From positions 1 through 16,287 of the forward strand of contig JAGXGT010000150.1 of NCBI GenBank assembly GCA_024636595.1: 16,287 bases of DNA, read 5' to 3'. Each line of letters opens with the position of its first letter. The first letter of the stretch is position 1. Source of the stretch: Sphingomonadales bacterium. GTDB taxonomy: Bacteria > Pseudomonadota > Alphaproteobacteria > Sphingomonadales > Sphingomonadaceae. This document shows, piece by piece, positions 1 through 6,591 of this stretch. Below the pieces are notes generated by a model. That model was not told the DNA's origin. It ran no database searches and saw only the letters and a program-made list of their open reading frames with translations. Position numbers and translations under genes: made by a program.

Positions 1-24
1 AATTTCTGCGGCGCGAATATCCAT
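1..24 (-). CDS. atpA: ATP synthase F1 subunit alpha, first 8 codons (partial)
   Basis: The minus strand begins a reading frame at 24 that encodes MDIRAAEI before the window ends, matching the N-terminus of alphaproteobacterial AtpA. It sits 12 bases after the atpH stop codon, with a strong ribosome binding site (AAGGAAG, about 31-37) that overlaps the end of atpH, so the two are probably translated from one transcript. AtpA forms the non-catalytic nucleotide-binding subunits of the F1 hexamer. Only the first 24 bases are visible; the call rests on these residues plus the atpH-atpA order usual in the family. Confidence 0.8.
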
Positions 25-36
25 GTGTATCTTCCT

Positions 37-591
37 TTAGCCCTTCATGGCCTGCGATAGGGTGTTCAAACGGGTTTTAATCGAGCTGTCGATCATCTGG
101 CTGCCGATTTGCACGACCAGCCCGCCCAATATGGACGAATCAACGGCGGTGGAAACGCTGACATCGCTTCCCACACGTTTCTTGAGCTGCGCCTTGAGCG
201 CATCAATCTGCTTGTCATCCAGCGGATGTGCCGATGTGACTTCGGCGGTAATTTCGCCGCGATGATCGGATGCCAATGTCGAGAAGGCGCGAATGACGGC
301 GGGGATCTGGTCGAGCCGACGATTGGCCGCGAGTACACCGAGCACATTGGTCGACAATTTGTCCAAACCGAGGCTTTTGGCCGTGGCTGCAATCGCATTG
401 CCAGCGTCATCGCGGGATACGACAGGACTGCTGGTTAGCGCCCTCAGGTCATCTGATTCGGCCATGGCGGCGCTCAGCGTGTCGAGACTGGCCTGAACCG
501 CGTCGATACTGTTATTTTCTTCTGCAAGCGCGAACAAAGCCGTGGCGTAACGCCCCGCTAAACTCGCCCTGATGCCGCTGGAATGATCCAC
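37..591 (-). CDS. atpH: ATP synthase F1 subunit delta
   Basis: This is the delta subunit (OSCP equivalent), the peripheral-stalk protein joining the top of F1 to the b subunits on the cytoplasmic face of the membrane. The N-terminal helix bundle carries the family signature RYATALFALA, and the C-terminal part has GGLVVQIGSQMIDSSIKTRL, the conserved end that contacts the stalk. An upstream ATG at 636 would give 199 residues, but I chose the GTG at 591: AGGGAGA (601-607) lies 9 bases before it, and the product MDHSSGIRASLAGRYA has the usual 184-residue length and N-terminus of sphingomonad delta subunits. It is the first gene of the atp operon and is followed closely by atpA. Confidence 0.93.
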   Translation of the reverse strand: MDHSSGIRASLAGRYATALFALAEENNSIDAVQASLDTLSAAMAESDDLRALTSSPVVSRDDAGNAIAATAKSLGLDKLSTNVLGVLAANRRLDQIPAVIRAFSTLASDHRGEITAEVTSAHPLDDKQIDALKAQLKKRVGSDVSVSTAVDSSILGGLVVQIGSQMIDSSIKTRLNTLSQAMKG

Positions 592-690
592 GCGTTTGCT
601 TCTCCCTGACCGTAATTTGGTCTGAAAACCGTTCATGAAATGGTCCGCTTAATGGCCGGAAATCCTGCGATTCCGCCCACGGATGCGCGG

Positions 691-719
691 CGTCTAGCAA
701 CCATTTTGCTGCGATGCAA
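691..719 (-). promoter_or_regulatory. possible atp operon promoter
   Basis: On the minus strand TTGCAT (719-714) and TAGACG (696-691) are separated by 17 bases, about 100 bases upstream of the atpH GTG. The hexamers match the sigma-70 consensus only partly, so this is a weak suggestion based on position and spacing. Confidence 0.22.
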
Positions 720-797
720 GATGGCTTTGGGAATCATTTTCGAGAAACGGTAAAACACTGGTTTTTGGTGATTTTCAATTATCTTCAGGGTTAAATC

Positions 798-825
798 GCT
801 TTGACCGCAAGATACGGGAGGCGGT
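798..825 (+). promoter_or_regulatory. 28-bp motif copy 1, upstream of ada (candidate Ada operator)
   Basis: This 28-bp stretch, with central core CGCAAGATACGGG, recurs at 5751-5778 with 26 of 28 bases identical; both differences are transitions. It ends 57 bases before the chosen ada ATG, against 54 bases for the second copy and its gene. The core includes GCAA, the B-box tetranucleotide of the E. coli Ada site (AAT, six bases, GCAA), but the position of the AAT box is occupied by GCT. Ada commonly activates its own gene when methylated, so autoregulation here is a reasonable inference, not shown by the sequence. Confidence 0.5.
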
Positions 826-882
826 CCTGTGCGGATGCGTCCAAATGGTTTACATCACTTAGCACTAATATCGAGGCAAGGC

Positions 883-1902
883 ATGATCGACGAAAAAACA
901 GCATGGCAAGCCGTGAGCGATCGCGACCGATCGTTCGACGGCCGTTTTGTGACCGGAGTGCTGAGCACTGGCATATATTGTCGGCCATCCTGCGCGGCGC
1001 GCCATCCCAAGCGAGAAAATGTGCGTTTTTTTGCGAAGCCAGAACAGGCGGAAGCTGCGGGTTTACGCGCCTGCTTGCGCTGCCACCCCAATGATGTGGC
1101 CCGCGACGAGGCTGCAGTCAAAGCGGTTGTCGATGCCGTTCGCATGGCGGAAAGCGCACCCCGGCTGGATGAGCTAGCCGAGCTGACAGGCTATTCGCCC
1201 ACTCATCTTCAGCGCATTTTTAAGCGTGAGACCGGCCTCTCACCTGCGGCCTATGCGCGCGCTTTGCGATCAGAAAGGGTCCGCGGTGCGCTGGAAAGCG
1301 GCGCGTCGGTTACCGAGGCAATTTACGACGCAGGCTATGGATCGGCTTCGCGATTTTATGAAGAAGCAGGAAAGAGGTTGGGCATGAATGCAAGTGTTTG
1401 GAAAAACGGCGGCGCTGGGACAAAGGTGCACTGGGCCAGCGTCGAAACCGCACTCGGTTCGATGATGGTCGCCGCGACCGACAAGGGCGTTTGTTGCTTG
1501 TCCTTCAACGAAGGCGAGAAGGAATTGCGCCAGCGCTTCCCGAAGGCGGAATTGCACAAAGGCGGTGATGATTTTCAGAAGCTTGTGGATCAGGTGATTG
1601 CTCAGGTTGAAGCGCCCGGCCGTCCGCATAATATCCCGCTTGATGTACAGGGGACCGCATTCCAGGAAGCGGTATGGCAGGAATTGCGCAAAATTCCCGA
1701 CGGCGAAACCCGTAGCTATGCGGATATCGCGGTCGCCATCGGCAAGCCGAAAGCGGTCCGTGCTGTCGGTAGCGCCAATGGTGCCAATCATGTTGCCGTC
1801 TTGATTCCCTGCCACCGTGTCGTGCGGAGCGACGGAACAATGGGTGGCTATGCCTACGGCCTTGAGATCAAGAAACGGTTGCTGGAGAAAGAGCAAAATT
1901 AG
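883..1902 (+). CDS. ada: Ada: methyl-phosphotriester/O6-methylguanine-DNA methyltransferase and transcriptional activator
   Basis: A full three-domain Ada of 339 residues. Residues 1-75 form the zinc-binding methyl-phosphotriester acceptor, with Cys33, Cys37, Cys64 and Cys67 (YCRPSC and CLRC); Cys33 corresponds to the methyl-accepting Cys38 of E. coli Ada. Residues about 85-170 form an AraC-type DNA-binding domain with two helix-turn-helices. The C-terminal half is an Ogt/MGMT suicide methyltransferase with active-site PCHRV and acceptor Cys310. Repair at the first site turns the protein into an activator of its regulon. An in-frame ATG at 829 would add 18 residues, but the ATG at 883 has GAGG (873-876) at good spacing and gives the usual family N-terminus. 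All catalytic residues are present, so it should be functional. Confidence 0.95.
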   Translation: MIDEKTAWQAVSDRDRSFDGRFVTGVLSTGIYCRPSCAARHPKRENVRFFAKPEQAEAAGLRACLRCHPNDVARDEAAVKAVVDAVRMAESAPRLDELAELTGYSPTHLQRIFKRETGLSPAAYARALRSERVRGALESGASVTEAIYDAGYGSASRFYEEAGKRLGMNASVWKNGGAGTKVHWASVETALGSMMVAATDKGVCCLSFNEGEKELRQRFPKAELHKGGDDFQKLVDQVIAQVEAPGRPHNIPLDVQGTAFQEAVWQELRKIPDGETRSYADIAVAIGKPKAVRAVGSANGANHVAVLIPCHRVVRSDGTMGGYAYGLEIKKRLLEKEQN

Positions 1903-2336
1903 GGCGTTCCGAATTTGCGATTTTCGCAATATTTTGCGACATTGTGCATGTGTTGACGCACAAGGCAGCTGGGGAACCTGGATTTCCAACTGCCCCCCGC
2001 GCAAAAAGATAGGCCAGTGGTCAAATATGGCACCAGCTATTACGGCCATCTTCTCGCGAGCGGACCCCGGCACATAGGCGAGTTTCAATGCGGCTCCAGA
2101 CGAGGCCCAAGCTTGGAGCAACGGCTCCGAGGTCAACCTGTTCCTACGGCTTGACCTTAATTAATATCCTGTTCGCCGTTACCCACTACAGATGATCAAA
2201 TATATCGCAGCAAATGATCTGGACCGTCCAGTTCTTGAAGATTCTATTGGCGGGAGTGCACCAAGGCTTTGGCAGCCAAGGAAACGCTGGAGCGATATTT
2301 TGCTCGATATTGTAATGCAAGTTAAGAGGGGAGAGT
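1903..2336. other. 434-bp intergenic region between ada and the sensor kinase, no recognised gene
   Basis: I recognise no gene here. The first half (to about 2155) contains the weak hairpin at 1915-1929, a second small dyad (TTGTGC...GCACAA, about 1941-1962) and a plus-strand frame open for 65 codons (1957-2151) with no convincing start or ribosome binding site. The minus strand is also open through part of it. From about 2155 the sequence becomes AT-richer and probably holds the kinase promoter. A 67-codon plus-strand frame from 2192 overlaps the kinase start out of frame and resembles nothing I know. The first half could be decayed coding sequence, but I cannot name a parent gene. Confidence 0.5.
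1915..1929 (+). terminator. weak hairpin after ada
   Basis: TTGCG (1915-1919) and CGCAA (1925-1929) form a 5-bp stem with an ATTTT loop, starting 12 bases after the ada stop and followed by a short AT-rich TATTTT. The stem is short and the T run interrupted, so termination is only possible. Confidence 0.25.
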
Positions 2337-4949
2337 GTGTTTCTTTGCAATTCCCGCTTTCAAAAAAGACAGATCGGCGGCCACATGAATATTGAAGCAA
2401 GATCTGCACCTACAGATGGCAAGCGGGTTGCTATCTTCATTGGCATTATCGCAGCGTTCGGTATTTTGTCCGCCGCCGGGTTGTGGCTGACTCGCGGAGA
2501 TTCAAATTTTTCCGCCTTGTGGATATCGAATGCCTTCCTGGTCGCCGCGTTGTTGCGATACAATGGCAGAGTGTTCATACCGCACATTCTGGCCTGCGCA
2601 GTGGTCGGATTTGGCGTTGCCATTGGCGCGGGCGATAGTTGGCTCGAAGCCCTGTTTTTCTCCATCGCCAACGCTGTCGAAGTCGGCGTGGCGATTGTTC
2701 TTATCCGCCGGATATGTGGAGCAGATCTGAATTTTGCAAATCTCGGTAATTTGATTTGGTTTGCTGTGCTTGGCGGCTTGGCGGCCCCACTCGTTTCAGC
2801 TGGGCTCGCCTCGGTGCTGTTTTCATTGACTGGCGGATCTGTGCCGCTGATTGAATGGGCCGACTGGCTGGTTGCGCATAGTCTCGGCATGCTGATTTTT
2901 GCGCCGATCTTCTCCATTCTTTTGGGCAATTCCAACGGCATCCACCAATGGAACAAGAAAGTAGATTTAGAATATTTTCTAATCTTTGGCATTGGCGGAC
3001 TCTTGACGGTCTTCGTCTTCAGCCAAACCTCCTACCCGTTTTTGTTCATGATCTCGCTTTTCGTGCTTATTACCGCGGTTCGGAAGGGGATTGTCGGTGC
3101 TTCGGTATCCGTTGCAATCATCGCTATCATCGCGATCGCAGGCACGTTAAGCGGCTCCGGACCGGTTCATCTCGTTGATGGTGACCTTCACGACAATATC
3201 TTCATCGTACAAATCTTTCTGCTTTTCACATTTGCAAGCTCGCTGTCTTTCGCCAGTATTCTGGAGGAGCAAAACGTTTTGCAACGCGAGTTGCGGGCCG
3301 GACGAGATCAAACCCAATCCATCTTTGACAGCATGCGCGATGTCGTTTTTCGCACGGACGCGTCGGGGCGCTGGCTGCTTTTAAATCCAGCATGGGAGGC
3401 TATCACCGGCTACGCGGTCGAACAGTCGTTGGGTTTGCCCGTCACCAAATTCCTGACCAAAGAATCTCTGCAGCAGTCGAGCGCCGAATATGCAAAACTG
3501 ATGAGCGGACAAGTGCAGACGCTCACTCTCAACCAGACTTTTTTGAGGGCTGATGGAAAAGAGCGCCATATTGAGACCTTGCTTGAGGCAGTGCGGGATG
3601 AGGACGGGCAGTTTGCCGGAGCGACTGGCAATATCCGCGATGTAACGGAAGCCCGAGCCGCTTCTCATGCGCTGGAAAAGAGCGAGGCGCGGTTCCGCAG
3701 ACTTGCGGAATCTTCGCCAGTTGGTTTTTTTCAGGCTGATGCCGCAGGCAAAGTATTTTATGTGAGCAAGACATGGCGTGACCGGGTCGGGCTCAGTGAA
3801 GCAGACGTCATTAAGAACGGGTGGATGGGGACGTTGAAAGATGAAACCTCTCCTGAAATGAAAGAAGCGTTTACGGGCTTCAACAAACGCGGGGACCGTC
3901 GCGAACGGGAAGCATGCCACACTACTGCAGATGGCGAAGAAATCTGGGTTCGCACAGTCAACCAGGCCGAGTTCGACATTGACGACAATATCATAGGCTA
4001 TGTCGGTGTTATCGTAGATATCACCGAACAGCGCAAAGCGATTGAACAATTGCGTGATCGACAGGATGAATTGCGAGAATCGCGCGACATCGCAGAAGCG
4101 GCAACAGAGGCGAAGGCGTCGTTTCTGGCAAACATGAGCCACGAAATTCGGACTCCCATGAATGGCGTGCTCGGTTTTGCCGAAATGCTCCGGCAATCGC
4201 AACTGGATGAACAGCAGGCAAAATATGTTGAATTGATTCAGGAATCCGGCACGGTAATGATGGCCTTGCTGAATGATATTCTTGATATTTCGAAGATTGA
4301 CGCCGGATTGTTGGTCCTGTCCGCCGAGCCTTTTGAACTGTCCCACTTGCTCAAGAGCACCTGCAATATGATGCTGACGGCGGCGGGGAATAGGAACCTT
4401 GCGCTAAAACTGGACTATGCGGACGATCTGCCAAAATGCATCATTCATGACAAGCTACGCCTGCGTCAGATTTTGACCAACTTGATCGGCAATGCCATCA
4501 AATTTACCAAAGCCGGGTCGATAACCCTCAAAGCCGAAATTTCCGGTGATGACGATAGCAAGTTCAAAATAAGCGTCATCGACACTGGCATAGGAATTCC
4601 CGAGGATCGTCAGCGCCTAATATTCGATGAGTTCGTGCAAGCCGAACACGACACCGATCGTGCTTACGGCGGGACCGGTCTTGGTTTGGCAATATCTCGC
4701 AAACTGGTGAGAATGATGGGCGGCAATATCAGTTTGGAGAGTAGGCCGGGTGTAGGGTCCACATTTTGCGTAGAACTGCCTATGGAAGAGTGCGTCGACC
4801 TGGGGCGCGATGAAGCCCCGCGCGTCAAAATCGACAACGAACTGACCGAATTGCCAGCGGTTAATCGCACCATATTTTGCTGGTCGAAGATCATGAAATT
4901 AATCGCCTGCTTGCGACCGCGATGCTGGAGCGCATGGGCTGCACAGTGA
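2337..4949 (+). CDS. MASE1-PAS-PAS sensor histidine kinase, frameshifted before its receiver domain
   Basis: A membrane sensor kinase of 870 residues as read. Residues about 28-315 are strongly hydrophobic with the MASE1 character (about eight spans, early FSALWISNAF). Two PAS domains follow (about 325-440 and 452-565), the second ending in the typical GYVGVIVDITEQR, then a short coiled coil. HisKA has FLANMSHEIRTPMNG with phospho-acceptor His602. HATPase_c has its N box near 715-725, DTGIGIPED near 750 and GGTGLGLAIS near 778. After a short linker, the frame reads 20-odd nonsense residues from about 4877 and stops at 4949, while the expected receiver domain continues in the -1 frame. I chose GTG 2337 because AGGGGAG lies just upstream; ATG 2385 (MNIEARS) is an alternative with a poorer site. 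The ligand is unknown. Confidence 0.85.
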   Translation: MFLCNSRFQKRQIGGHMNIEARSAPTDGKRVAIFIGIIAAFGILSAAGLWLTRGDSNFSALWISNAFLVAALLRYNGRVFIPHILACAVVGFGVAIGAGDSWLEALFFSIANAVEVGVAIVLIRRICGADLNFANLGNLIWFAVLGGLAAPLVSAGLASVLFSLTGGSVPLIEWADWLVAHSLGMLIFAPIFSILLGNSNGIHQWNKKVDLEYFLIFGIGGLLTVFVFSQTSYPFLFMISLFVLITAVRKGIVGASVSVAIIAIIAIAGTLSGSGPVHLVDGDLHDNIFIVQIFLLFTFASSLSFASILEEQNVLQRELRAGRDQTQSIFDSMRDVVFRTDASGRWLLLNPAWEAITGYAVEQSLGLPVTKFLTKESLQQSSAEYAKLMSGQVQTLTLNQTFLRADGKERHIETLLEAVRDEDGQFAGATGNIRDVTEARAASHALEKSEARFRRLAESSPVGFFQADAAGKVFYVSKTWRDRVGLSEADVIKNGWMGTLKDETSPEMKEAFTGFNKRGDRREREACHTTADGEEIWVRTVNQAEFDIDDNIIGYVGVIVDITEQRKAIEQLRDRQDELRESRDIAEAATEAKASFLANMSHEIRTPMNGVLGFAEMLRQSQLDEQQAKYVELIQESGTVMMALLNDILDISKIDAGLLVLSAEPFELSHLLKSTCNMMLTAAGNRNLALKLDYADDLPKCIIHDKLRLRQILTNLIGNAIKFTKAGSITLKAEISGDDDSKFKISVIDTGIGIPEDRQRLIFDEFVQAEHDTDRAYGGTGLGLAISRKLVRMMGGNISLESRPGVGSTFCVELPMEECVDLGRDEAPRVKIDNELTELPAVNRTIFCWSKIMKLIACLRPRCWSAWAAQ

Positions 4950-5602
4950 TTGCTGCAGAAAATGGTCAGCAGGCGGTAGACATTCTGACGGGAGACGTCG
5001 GCCAAAGTCATGATTTTGGCCTCGTTTTGATGGATATGCAGATGCCGGTCATGGATGGCATCGAAAGCACGAGACGAATTCGCCAAGCGGGCATTACCGC
5101 CGATCAGCTACCCATTGTTGCACTGACGGCGAATGCTTTTGTCGAAGATAGAAATGCCTGCGCGGCGGCAGGTATGCAGGACCACGTCAGTAAACCGATT
5201 CAATTCAATGATCTCCATCAAGCCGTGTGTAACTGGTATTTCGATCCGAGTGCGGCGAACGCTGTTTCGGCGGTAGCGGCGGAAGATGAAGATCCAACGA
5301 TCGCTATGCTTCGACCAAAATATGAAGAATTTCGGTCCAAAACGCTGGACGGCTTATTAGCGGGTGCAAACACAATCGACAGTTGGTCTGTGTCACAGAG
5401 CGAAGAAATAAAGAGCATGTTGCACAAGCTGGCGGGCTCCGCCGGGACATTTGGCGAGGGCGAAATTGCGGCGGCCGCCAAGCAATTGGAAGGTGCAATC
5501 CAACAGGGAAAGCAGAGCGATATTCTCATCGCCCTCAGCACCAAATTGCTGAAATATAGGCGTCCTGACCAAACGACAAATGTTAGCAAGGCCGCATCCT
5601 AG
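4877..5602 (+). CDS. receiver (REC) and HPt modules detached from the hybrid kinase by a frameshift
   Basis: Residues 1-115 form a CheY-like receiver: acidic pair Glu4/Asp5 in LVEDHEINR, phospho-acceptor Asp53 in LVLMDMQMPVMDG, Thr84 in IVALTAN and Lys106 in VSKP. After a linker, residues about 145-230 form an HPt domain with His183 in LHKLAGSAGTFG. Together with the upstream kinase this makes a complete His-Asp-His phosphorelay protein. As an independent gene it would have to start at a TTG (4877) with no visible ribosome binding site and would lack the first part of the first beta strand, with an in-frame TAA a few codons upstream. It is therefore best read as the C-terminal part of the preceding gene. 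It may still be made by reinitiation or frameshifting. The final residues (after about 225) show no family signature. Confidence 0.8.
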   Translation: MLVEDHEINRLLATAMLERMGCTVIAAENGQQAVDILTGDVGQSHDFGLVLMDMQMPVMDGIESTRRIRQAGITADQLPIVALTANAFVEDRNACAAAGMQDHVSKPIQFNDLHQAVCNWYFDPSAANAVSAVAAEDEDPTIAMLRPKYEEFRSKTLDGLLAGANTIDSWSVSQSEEIKSMLHKLAGSAGTFGEGEIAAAAKQLEGAIQQGKQSDILIALSTKLLKYRRPDQTTNVSKAAS

Positions 5603-5832
5603 GCGGCCGACACTGTGCACCGCTGACGCAAGGAAGCGATTAGCCTTCTAAACTGTCTTCTGCTGGGCATGAGCTACTCGCGCAGCAACCGATTCCGCCG
5701 GTCCATCTCCGGTCGGTTTCGATTGCACTCCATAATCCTCGAAATAAGATGCTTTGATCGCAAGATACGGGAAGCGGTGGAAACCATGGTTCGTCTATTG
5801 GACAATCACCGATCGTTGGACGAGGACTCGAA
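5603..5832. other. intergenic region before the isocitrate lyase/PEP mutase gene
   Basis: About 230 bases. An imperfect dyad at 5688-5717 (ACCGA, CCGG paired with CCGG, TCGGT, with a five-base bulge on the left) could be a poor terminator for the kinase transcript. The second copy of the 28-bp motif lies at 5751-5778, and GAGGA (5822-5826) is the ribosome binding site of the next gene. No reading frame here looks real. Confidence 0.45.
5751..5778 (+). promoter_or_regulatory. 28-bp motif copy 2, upstream of the isocitrate lyase/PEP mutase gene
   Basis: It is 26/28 identical to 798-825; the differences are C to T and G to A transitions at motif positions 8 and 23. Sequence outside the 28 bp does not align well, so this looks like a conserved site and not a recently duplicated promoter region. 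It ends 54 bases before the ATG at 5833, almost the same spacing as copy 1 to ada. A shared activator, most simply Ada, is inferred. Confidence 0.5.
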
Positions 5833-6591
5833 ATGAACGAAAAAATATCCGCCTTTGGCTCGCTTCACATCCCTGGCGATCCCCTTGTTCTGGTCAATAT
5901 TTGGGATGCGGGCAGTGCGAAAGCGGTCGCTGCGGCGGGCGCGAAGGCTTTGGCGACGGGAAGCTACGGCGTCGCCGGCGCGCAGGGAATTGCCGACGGC
6001 GAGGAATTTCCTCTGGGCGATGCGATTGCTAATCTGGAACATATTGTTGCAGCTACCGAGCTGCCGGTCAGTATCGATCTGGAAGCCGGTTATGGCGACG
6101 ATGCAGGCGAAGTTTGCCAATCGGTGCAACGCGCTTTTGATGCAGGCGCGTGCGGCATCAACATGGAAGATAGGATGCCGGGCGAAGACCGCTTGCTCGC
6201 GCCAGAGATTTTTGCTGACCGCATAGCTGCTGCTGCCTCAACCGGGCTCTGGGTGAACGCGCGATGTGATGTCTTTCGTGGGCAGTCGGCGGAGTCTGAT
6301 GGGGAAGCGTTGGTCCGGGAGGCGCTCGAACGCGCCAAAATATATGCGGATATGGGGGCAGGGAGCCTGTTTGTTCCGTTCCTGAGCGATGCCAAATGCA
6401 TCGCCGCGATTTGCGAGGGGTCGCCGTTGCCGGTAAATATTCTGCGTTCTGCCGACGGTCCTGGCCACGCCGAACTGGCCAGCCTCGGTGTTGCGAGGAT
6501 CAGTCACGGGCATCAGCCTTGGGCAGCGGCGATGCAATGGCTGACCGCGCAGGCCGAGAAAATCTTCGCAGGCAAAGAACCCGATTATTGA
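5833..6591 (+). CDS. isocitrate lyase/phosphoenolpyruvate mutase family protein
   Basis: A 252-residue TIM-barrel protein of the ICL/PEP mutase superfamily, whose members make or break C-C or C-P bonds next to a carboxylate using Mg2+. Visible signatures are VNIWDAGSA (21-29), LATGSYGVA near 40-48, the metal-region DLEAGYG with Asp82 and Glu84, INMEDR with Glu112 and Asp113, and NARCD with Asn142, Arg144 and Asp146. It is about 250 residues, much shorter than true isocitrate lyase, and lacks the KKCGH catalytic loop, so it belongs to the small oxaloacetate decarboxylase/methylisocitrate-lyase-like branch of unknown substrate. The start has GAGGA at 6 bases. Its upstream region shares a 28-bp motif with ada. 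Its stop region overlaps the convergent protease gene by 7 bp. Confidence 0.85.
   Translation: MNEKISAFGSLHIPGDPLVLVNIWDAGSAKAVAAAGAKALATGSYGVAGAQGIADGEEFPLGDAIANLEHIVAATELPVSIDLEAGYGDDAGEVCQSVQRAFDAGACGINMEDRMPGEDRLLAPEIFADRIAAAASTGLWVNARCDVFRGQSAESDGEALVREALERAKIYADMGAGSLFVPFLSDAKCIAAICEGSPLPVNILRSADGPGHAELASLGVARISHGHQPWAAAMQWLTAQAEKIFAGKEPDY

Larger units (their letters stand above)
592..882. other. divergent intergenic region atpH / ada
   Basis: About 290 bases separate two divergent genes. It holds the atpH ribosome binding site (601-607), the possible atp promoter (691-719), an AT-rich stretch around 735-800, the 28-bp motif shared with the 5833 gene (798-825) and the ada ribosome binding site GAGG (873-876). 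I see no additional gene here. Confidence 0.6.

Noticed and set aside
801..829. TTGACC as the -35 box of an ada promoter
   Set aside because: At 16-18 bases downstream there is no acceptable -10 in either motif copy; the motif is more like an activator site than a full promoter.
1270..2136. 288-codon minus-strand open frame across ada and the following gap
   Set aside because: Most of it is antisense to ada, which has all its catalytic motifs; the minus-strand product resembles no family and has no ribosome binding site.
2192..2395. 67-codon plus-strand open frame before the kinase
   Set aside because: It overlaps the kinase start out of frame, lacks a ribosome binding site and resembles no known protein.
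3381..4346. 321-codon minus-strand open frame inside the sensor kinase
   Set aside because: It lies antisense to the PAS and HisKA regions, whose motifs are clear; the product has no recognisable domain.
4871..4885. Programmed -1 ribosomal frameshift site at the kinase/receiver junction
   Set aside because: The bases ATATTTTGC do not form an X XXY YYZ slippery heptamer in the kinase frame, and re-pairing after a slip would be poor; a mutation or read error is simpler. Kept only as a possibility.
798..5778. The two 28-bp motif copies as target-site duplications or ends of one mobile element carrying ada and the kinase
   Set aside because: No transposase or integrase lies between them, the copies are not identical, and both sit at matched promoter positions, which fits a regulatory site better.
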